From Trema orientale (taxonomy: Eukaryota > Streptophyta > Magnoliopsida > Rosales > Cannabaceae): 64,000 bases of DNA. The notes under the pieces were generated by a model. The model was not told where the DNA came from. It was given only the letters and a program-made list of their open reading frames with translations, and did not search any database. Position 1 is the stretch's first letter. Each line of letters starts with the position of its first letter. This document shows positions 55,590 to 64,000 of this stretch, piece by piece. Position numbers and translations under genes: made by a program. The stretch is taken from positions 282,285 through 346,284 of the forward strand of contig JXTC01000250.1 in assembly GCA_002914845.1 (NCBI GenBank), read 5' to 3'.

Positions 55590-57101
55590 AGATGTAAATC
55601 CTGGAAATGGTTGTACTTTTACGAACAATTTAGAGGCAGAACTATAAGATATATAACGTGGTGCATAAACTATTGCTATAAATATTTACATAATTGCAGC
55701 ATATGGAAAGTGTATGAAGGAACAACAACCATAACCCTGCTACCTAACAAATTGCAATAGAAGTACCTCTATCAATCATGTTACAAATTTGCAATTGATA
55801 ACAAAAATAGGGGAAAAATAACCCTTTTTTATTTTTTCTCTAGGAGAAAAGGGATTGATAAATCGATATTGATTTTATCCAAATCACTTGGTGGGTGACT
55901 GTGAGTCTAGTCTTAACCATATTTTTTCATAAGAAAATTTCAACCTAAAAATTGGTATTTCACCTAATTCCCCTGTTGATAATTGATGAGCTCATAGAGA
56001 AGAGCATAGGAGCATAGGATAGTTGGGCCACTGAAATCTGTGCTTAGGGCTCTCTATTCTGCAGCAGCCCCAAATTGAAAATTTAATCCAGGGGGCCCTA
56101 TTATTAGGGCCTTGATCATCGACCGTGCGTTTATCCCTGGTTATCGGCCTGGCTTGGTAAGTGACCAACCCCAGATATACTTTCTTTTTTCTTTTTCAAA
56201 TTATTATCAGTTCATTTTTATTAATTTTCATTTTCTTCTTCTTCTTACACATTTTCATTTTTTTTTTATTTTTTTTTTCTGGGGAAAGATCCCATAAATT
56301 TTCATTTTTGAAAACTCCTCAAAAATGCACCACAACCTCCAACAAATTCTCTAACCCAATCAAACCTTTCTGATTCTCTCTCTCTGAGAAAAACCTAATT
56401 TTGATCCAAAGCTTTTTCTCCTTTTTTCTATGGCTTCTTTCATCTAATGCCCACATTTTTCTATTTCATAAATATTTTACCTTCTTCTCCGCCATTACCT
56501 GATTCGCCGCCACCTCCCAACTATTCGGATTCTGGTGTCGCCGCAGCTCGCTAGGGTTTCGATTATCTCACCTTGTTTCGCCACAATCGCCTGTTGTTAT
56601 CTTCTTCTTTTTCTAGGGTTTCGTCCCCGTTTGGATTGGGGATTTGATTTTTGTTAGGTTTTTAGCTACTGGGTCTTATCGATTTTCTTATGATTTTACA
56701 AGATAGGGAAAAAGGGTACGTATTTTGATATTGTTTGGCTTTAGATTCTCTCTTCTTTTTTTACTTGTTAATCAGATTAGTCTTGTTTGTATTTGTAGCA
56801 TATAATAACATATCAGGGGAAAGAAATAGAACCCAAAGTCTTATCTGGGTCTGCTTGTTTGATACATAAGGTTTCCATTTTTAGTGGGAAAGTGTTCACA
56901 TTGAGGGGGAAAAAAATAAGGAAAGATACAGTGGAAAGTTTTATAATTTGAACTACAATAACCATTTGGGGTATTGCTGAATTTAGTTTCTGTGCTTGTG
57001 TGGAGGTAGATATAGCTCTGGGCATAGGGGTGGGGTTTTGGGAGTAGGTGTTGTACAAGGAAGAGTTGCCGGTGTGTAGGGAAAGGAAAGGTTTGGCTTG
57101 C
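55590..57101. other. Promoter and 5' leader region of the nucleotidyltransferase gene
   Basis: From about 56340 the sequence turns pyrimidine-rich and contains CTAGGGTTTCG twice (56551 and 56615), typical of plant leaders. GG|GTACGT at about 56716 could start a 5' UTR intron ending before the ATG. No other gene was recognised. Confidence 0.4.
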
Positions 57102-59504
57102 ATGGGCGAACATGAATCGTGGGCTCAGCCACCGAGTGGGCTATTGCCGAACGGCTTGTTGCCCAATGAAGCAGCCTCGGTGATGCGAGTGCTCGATTCG
57201 GAGCGATGGTTGAAGGCTGAGGAGAAGACGGAAGAGCTTATTGCTTGCATTCAGCCTAATCCGCCTTCAGAAGAGCGTCGAAATGCGGTGGCAGATTATG
57301 TTCGGCGGCTTATCAAGAAATGTTTTCAGTGTCAGGTCGGTCATAACGATTTACACATGCGTATATTCATTGCAATTATCGTCATTGGGAACAATGTGTG
57401 CGTTATATTGTATAAATGCCATTGTTTTAGCGTAAATGAAGGGAAAATTAGCACCGAAGATATAGTGCGTTGTTTCTCTGTTACTTGGCTTTAATTTGTT
57501 TTGTCATTGGTGTTGTAGTTCTTTACTGTGTAGGGTGCATTACTCTTCTATATTCACTGAATAAAAAGCTATACTTTTTGACCGAATGCCTACATATTGT
57601 CTTTCTTATTGATGTTTAGTTCAGCTGATAATTCACATGCATAATTCCCACAGCCCCAAGAAAGTCCTGAAATATTTCTTTGGTATGAAGTGAGAGAAAA
57701 AACTGTCTATCACATCGCTTGAAGTTGAACTAGCTGAGTTGCCACCTGATAGCTTAACATTTTGAATATCCTAATCTCAGTGAGATTGCATATTTTAAAA
57801 TATGTTCAACCAGGTTGAACGCTGAGTTGGGATAAACAGAGACACTCATATGTTAATATATTTGTGAGGAATGGTAGTACTTGAGGTTAGGTTTGGGAAA
57901 AGAATGAAAATAAAAACATAAATGATGCATTCTTTTGCTAATGAGAACTAAACGCTCTATAATATGAACTTGGTGATCTACATACCCTTTAGTGTTTGAA
58001 TAGACTAATGAGGCTGTCTGAGAAATTACAAAATGTTGAGGATTAAGCTCAGTCGAATTCAGTGATTTCTTGGTTGGTTGAGATTGAAAGCGGCTATGGG
58101 TAATTTACACCAATCCTCCTTCACGTATAGTATGAGAAAATATTCAGAAGTTCAGTATTCTTATTTTAATCTCCAATGTCTGCAGGTATTTCCCTTTGGG
58201 TCGGTACCCCTGAAGACGTATCTGCCTGATGGAGATATTGATTTAACAGCCTTTAGCAAGAATCAAAATTTGAAGGAAACATGGGCCCATCAGGTTCGGG
58301 ATATGCTGGAAAGTGAGGAGAAAAACGAGAATGCTGAATTCCGTGTAAAGGAGGTTCAATACATTCAGGCGGAAGTAGGTCCTTCTTCGTAGTATTAGCT
58401 TTTTATTTTGTTTCATTTTTTCCCACCCTTTTCTTTGTCCTCCTTGATTTTAGATGACATTTACATTTAATATAGGGGCCTGATGATCTTGTTATAGAAA
58501 AGTCACTAGAACAAGACTTCAAAGGGTTCTTTCCGAATTGTCTATCTGGTTCTTATAATTATAATCTGTATAACTCAAACTTAAGAGAACATATGCAAGT
58601 CAGGAGTTATTAATTCATCCAGATTTGGTGGATTTTCTGCTGAGTTGACATGGATGTTTGTGGATTTCTTTTTGCCGTTAAATAAAAGATGGATGAAACC
58701 TTCAAATATGTTTTTAGTTGGCACTATGAATTTTTTTAATTTCAGTTTTAGAATAGGTAATAAACAAATATTATTGAAACCAAGATATTGGTAATTTTGT
58801 TTTCAATATGTAGTAGTATTACTTATGTTCCTTTTTGCAGTTTTAGAGCATTTTGTGAGCCAAAACTTGTTGGGCGCTAGGCACATATATTCTCATGCTG
58901 ACTAGGAATACCATGTTAACTTTTCATGCTGGATTGTTTTGATTCCTGTTCATTCTGGATTAGTTTGTTTCCTTTTCATGCTGATTTATTATGCTACTTT
59001 TTCTGTCTTTTTGAGTTTTTATAGTTATTCTTATGGTTGTCATCATTATTAGTACTTTCATGTTTATCTCATATTTTGTGTTATGAAACTTTTCTTTTCT
59101 TTTTTTTCCCCTCCCCAAAAAGGTGAAGATAATTAAATGCCTTGTGGAAAATATTGTGGTAGACATATCATTCAATCAGCTTGGGGGATTGTGCACCCTT
59201 TGTTTCCTCGAGGAGGTTAGTGGTGCTTTTGGTGGTTCTACAGGAAACCTTCTCCTTTGAACAATAATTGATGAAATGCTTTAGCATCTTTACCAAAATC
59301 ATGTTGTTTGCTTCTACAGGTTGATCATCTGATAAACCAGAACCATTTATTCAAGCGAAGCATTATACTGATAAAGGCCTGGTGTTATTACGAGAGCCGT
59401 ATACTGGGTGCTCATCATGGACTTATTTCAACTTATGCCTTGGAAACCTTGGTTCTTTATATATTTCATGTCTTCAACAATTCATTTTCTGGACCACTTG
59501 AGGT

Positions 59505-59553
<49 letters not shown>

Positions 59554-62500
59554 TTTTTATTAATAAAAAAGAAGTTGACAATTTTGTTTCGTATCTCCGT
59601 AAATTATTTTTCTTTTGTTTGTTCAGGTTCTTTATCGTTTCCTTGAGTTTTTTAGCAAGTTTGACTGGGACAATTTTTGTGTTAGTCTTTGGGGTCCTGT
59701 GCCCATTAGTTCTCTCCCAGATGTAACAGGTACATACAACTCATGTGAAGATTCTCGTTGGTAACTCAAAATTTTGCAATATGTCCAAGTTGCCGTATTT
59801 AGTTTGTTGTTATTTGGATGTTACAGTGGAACCTCCTCGAAAAGATGGGGGAGACTTACTACTCAGCAAGTTATTTCTCGATGCTTGTAGCTCAGTGTAT
59901 GCTGTTTTCCCTGGTGGTCAAGAAAATCAGGGGCAACCTTTTGTTTCCAAGCACTTCAATGTTATTGATTTTTTGCGTATAAATAACAACCTGGGACGTA
60001 GTGTAAGTAAAGGTATGTAATTGTGAACATAACAACCTTTTGTTTCCAAGCACTTAAATGTTATTTATCCTTCTGAACAACCCTTTCTATACCATTTTAG
60101 TTTTGACTTATTTATTTGCGTACATGACTGACAACTCCCCCTATGTTTCTCTGGTATGAAAATATTTAAATTGATTTAATGTTGCTGGTAGCGTTAATAT
60201 AATGACTGTTGAAACATTAACATTTAATCTCTCTTTTCTGACTTCTGGGATTGCTTGAATTTTATGATTTGCTGCTCTTTTCATGTAGCTACTTGTGAAC
60301 ACAACTATTATAAATGATATAAATGTTTGGGATGCTATTGAAGCATTTTTTACAAAAAAACTTTTCTTTATTTCTGTTTTTAGTATGCTTCGCTTTCATT
60401 TTCTTTGCATGGTAACTTTTCTTTATTTGTGTAATTCCAATGTTTTGCTTGGTTCAGAATAATTTTTTTTTTTTCGTATTGTTTGTTATCGTCAAATGTG
60501 ATGTGTATATATGAATGTATATATTTTCCAGGTAACTTCTTTAGAATACGTAGTGCGTTTGCTTTTGGGGCTAAACGGCTGGCTAGATTACTTGATTGCC
60601 CAAAAGAGGATCTATTTTTTGAAGTAAATCAGTTTTTTATGAACACTTGGGACAGACATGGCAGTGGCCATCGTCCTGATGCACCAGGGAATGATTTATG
60701 GCGTCTGAGATTATCAAATTACGAAGAGATACATGGACCTGAAAATATCATAAATGACACAGGGATAAAAAAGAATGAGATGTTTTCTACTCGTGAAAGT
60801 GAAGATGATGGCGCTAATGGTTCATTAAAACTTCTTTCCCAGCAAGGTTGCTTGGAAAGTGCATACAGAATCAGTGATGTCTCAACAGCACCTCGTTGGC
60901 AGAGCCAAAAGAATTACGGGAACTCAAACAACTCAAGGATGTCTGATCAGATTAAGAAAGAAATTCATTTTAACCAGGCTTCTCAAATGGATAAAGCACA
61001 GAGAAGTTTGAAACCTGATCACTTGATCAATGACATACAGGGCAGGTTTCTTTTTCCAAGGACATGTTCTAGTTCTGAACTTTCTGATGCATATGGTGAA
61101 GTCTCTTCTCAAGGTAGACATGGCAGAGCCCAAGAGAGTGGGAAGAGCCAAACTTTTTCAACAAGGTTGGATAATACTAGGAGGAATGTAGAATCTGATA
61201 CTGTGGCAAGCCATGGCATCAGACCGACTGATGATCCTTCATCCGTCCGGCGCATCTCATCCCGTCAAAGTCTTGATGTTGCTGCTGATTCAAAGAGTGG
61301 TTCAAATAGCTACCAAGATGAGTCAGGATTGGGAGCCATGGCTGATGATTTTGCTTCTGTTTCGGGAGCACAAGGGATGCATCAGGAGGAGCAAGATCTT
61401 GTGAACATGATGGCATCTTCAACGGCTCAGGGTTTTAATGGACAATTTCATGTTCCCATGAATTTAGCTCCTCATCATGTACCATTTCCGCTCCCACCTT
61501 CCGTTCTAGCTTCGATGGGATATACTCAGAGGAATATGGCTGGGATTGTTCCCACAAATTTTCCCATGATTGAAAATCCGTGGGCCTCAAATATGCAATT
61601 TTCGCAAGGTGTAGTTCCATCACATTTGACCCATTATTTCCCTGGCATGGGACTGACCTCAAGTCCGGAAGATCCTGCAGAACCTGCTAATGAAAATTTT
61701 GGTTCTGTGGAAACGAATCTAGGGGAGCCTGATCATGATTTTTGGCACGACCAGGACAGGGGCTCTGCTGGAGGATTTGATCTAGATAATGGAGGTTTTG
61801 AGATGCTTCAGTCTGATGATAAGCAACAGTTATCTTCATCTGGATATAACTTTCATCCTTCTTCTCGGGCAGGCAACTCTGGAAGTTCTATGCGAGGCCA
61901 ACAGAAGTCTACTAAAGAAAACCATGGTTCAGCTAGAGAAAATCACGTAGATGATTATCATTATCATGATAACCGCAGAAATGAAGTTTTCTTTGATGAT
62001 AGAACTGCGAGTTCGAGGTCCTTGGCTGCCTCACATACTGGTTCTTTGAGAAGTAAAACCTCTTCAGAGAGTTCATGGGAAGGATCGTCAGCAAAAGTCT
62101 CCAAGTCAACAAGGGAAAAACGTGGGAGAAAAACTGCTCCTTTTTCAGTGTCATCTGCTACTCATGGGAAAGATAAGAGTGTATCGGAACAATCTTCTAC
62201 TCAGGCAGATGATGACAACAGAGATTGGAATTCACTGTCACCCGTCCCCACAGAAATGGCAGAGAGAAGTACAGTACCTCATTCTGCTGCTTCCTGGCAA
62301 GTTCCAAGGCATCAAATTTCTGGATTTGAACCAGCACAGACAAGTGGATCCGATTCTTTAATACCCCTTGCTCCAATGGTCTTAAATCCAAATTCGAGAC
62401 AGAGAGCTATGGATAATTCTGGGGTTCTTCCTTTTACATTTTATGCTACAGGACCACCTGTTCCATTTGTAATGCTTCCAGTGTACAATTTCCCAACTGA

Positions 62501-63816
62501 ATCGGGAACTTCAGATGCATCAACGAGCCAGTTTAGTGGGGATGAAGGAGCAGATAATAGTGATTCTGGTCAGAATTTTGACTCATCTGAGGCACTTGAT
62601 CAACATGTGGTGTCAAATACTTCAAATTCCATGAGAAGGGATTCTTCTCTTGAGCCATCGGAGCATAAGGACATTCTCGATAGTGACTTTGCTAGCCATT
62701 GGCAAAATTTGCAGTATGGACGGTTTTGCCTAAACCCAAGGTATCCTCCAATGGTATACCCACCGCCTGTTATGGTGCCTCCTGTTTATTTACAGGGACG
62801 TGTTCCATGGGATGGTCCTGGAAGACCACTTTCAGCCAACATGAATCTCTTCACCCACCTTATGAGCTATGGGGGGCCTCGTCTTGTTCCTGTTGCTCCT
62901 CTCCAGACCTTGTCTAATAGACCTACTGGTGTCTATCCTCGTTATGTTGAGGAAATGCCAAGATATCGTAGTGGGACTGGGACGTACCTGCCAAATCCTG
63001 TAAGTTAGATTTTCTTACTCTTGATACTCGTGTAGTTTCACTGTTCTCTTAATCTTCATTTGTTCTCTCTTGTTAACATGAAACTAGTCTACGATTGCAG
63101 TAGCTATCTGTATGAAGGTGTGAACTTGGTTACTTCCCTTTTTTTTTTTTTAAGTTTCATACTGCTCTTTTAAGTTGATTTTTATTGTTTTCTTTTTCTA
63201 TCTTGATTTACTTCAGAAGGTTTCAGTAAGGGACCGCCATTCTACCAGTACAAGAAGGGGGAATTACAGTTATGATAGAAATGACCACCATGGTGATAGA
63301 GAAGGGAACTGGAATGTCCATCCAAAGTCGCGACCTTCTGGGCGTAGCCACAGTCGTAGCCAGGCTGAAAAACCAAATGCAAGGCTGGATCGTTTGACGA
63401 CGAATGAGAGCCGAAGTGAAAGGCCATGGGGCTCACATAGGCATGATTCCTTCCCTGCATACCAGTCTCAAAATGGTCCTATTCGCTCAAACGTGACACA
63501 GAGTGCTTCTGCCAATGTGCCATACGGCATGTATCCTTTACCAGCTATGAACCCTGGCGGGGTGTCATCAAATGGGCCCAACATGCCATCTGTTGTAATG
63601 CTCTATTCTTATGACCACAATACTGGCTATGGAACGCCTGCAGAGCAGCTTGAGTTTGGCTCTCTTGGACCAATGGGTTTTCCTAGTGTAAATGAAGTAT
63701 CACAACTAAACGAGGGAAGTGGAGTGAGTGGTGCATTTGAGGAACAAAGATTTCACAGTAGCGCTGCTCAACAGTCTTCACCTGATCAGCCTTCGTCACC
63801 CCACCTCCAGAGGTAG
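57102..63816 (+). CDS. Nucleotidyltransferase / PAP-OAS1 substrate-binding domain protein (At3g61690-like), 8 exons
   Basis: Exons 57102-57335, 58186-58374, 59123-59215, 59320-59502, 59627-59729, 59827-60012, 60532-62999, 63217-63816; all GT-AG and in phase, 1,351 aa. The N-terminal part is a polymerase-beta-like nucleotidyltransferase of the poly(A)/uridylyl-transferase group: FPFGSVPLKTYLPDGDIDL carries G83-S84 and the DxD pair D95/D97, and NIVVDISFNQLGGLC supplies the third Asp (D155). The PAP/OAS1 segment follows (LIKAWCYYESRILGAHHGLI, STYALETLVLYIF, HFNVIDFLRINNNLGRSV). The triad is intact, so it may add nucleotides to RNA 3' ends, but substrates are not known to me. The remaining 900 residues, mostly in one 2.5-kb exon, are Ser/Gly/Asn/Pro-rich and probably disordered. 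The donor of exon 1 (GTCGGT) is weak but the join is required by the frame. Start: the first ATG, giving MGEHESWAQPPSG. Confidence 0.9.
59507..59552 (+). repeat. CT microsatellite in intron 4 of the nucleotidyltransferase gene
   Basis: (CT)n begins four bases after the GTGGCT donor start, so the repeat practically abuts the splice site. Confidence 0.85.
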
Positions 63817-64000
63817 TTAATTTGGTTGTCTCCAAATTAGCTATTTTTATACAGAGTGAAAAAGTAATGCATCAAGTGCTTAAGCGCATTGTATCCTTAC
63901 AAGCCGATGGCAGCAATTTTGGATAAAGTAGTTGCTTATGGCCAGACATTTTAAATTTTAAAAAGCAATCTTTCTTGTGGTGAATGTTCCCCTTCTCTTT
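63817..64000 (+). other. 3' flank of the nucleotidyltransferase gene
   Basis: Follows the TAG stop; probably the 3' UTR, running off the window. Confidence 0.5.

Overview
The window is nuclear DNA of a dicot plant. It is AT-rich, its genes have GT-AG introns, the proteins are plant-specific (thylakoid TROL, a PORR protein, a PPR-DYW protein, an ABA receptor, a plastid lipase), and the spaces between genes are filled with LTR retrotransposons and small foldback elements. The family cannot be fixed from sequence alone; a rosid-like eudicot is plausible. All exon models here were built by hand from splice signals and reading frame.

Layout. 1-7.8 kb: first exon of TROL (minus, runs off the left edge), an eight-exon chitinase-domain (CHID1-like, GH18) gene (minus), and a WTF1-type PORR gene (plus) that is divergent from it. 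7.8-31.3 kb: repeat-rich spacer with several foldback elements and one complete Athila-like Ty3/gypsy retrotransposon, 19205-29920 (minus orientation, 5-bp target duplication AACAA), whose gag-pol is one unbroken frame interrupted only by stop codons. 31.3-37.6 kb: an intronless PPR-DYW gene (plus) and a three-exon PYL-type ABA receptor (minus). 37.6-49.8 kb: gene-poor, with a family of short elements inserted in TA repeats, a local duplication and a Helitron-like 3' end. 49.8-64 kb: a five-exon plastid lipase gene (plus) and an eight-exon nucleotidyltransferase/PAP-OAS1-like gene (plus).

From memory of Arabidopsis, TROL, CHID1-like, WTF1, PPR and PYL7 lie consecutively at At4g01050-At4g01026, and PLIP1 and the nucleotidyltransferase are neighbours at At3g61680-At3g61690. 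The window therefore looks like an old conserved gene order stretched by transposons: the WTF1-PPR gap here is about 24 kb. The genes are not an operon. They act separately in thylakoid electron transfer, plastid and organelle RNA processing, ABA perception, plastid lipid turnover and nucleotide transfer.

No clearly new multi-gene system was seen. The points most worth a second look are the TA-targeted element family, the head-to-head element pair with a third copy 45 kb away, a miRNA-like hairpin at 35053-35122, a twin G-box promoter-like site with a small ORF at 9106-9377, and the nonsense-only decay of the retrotransposon.
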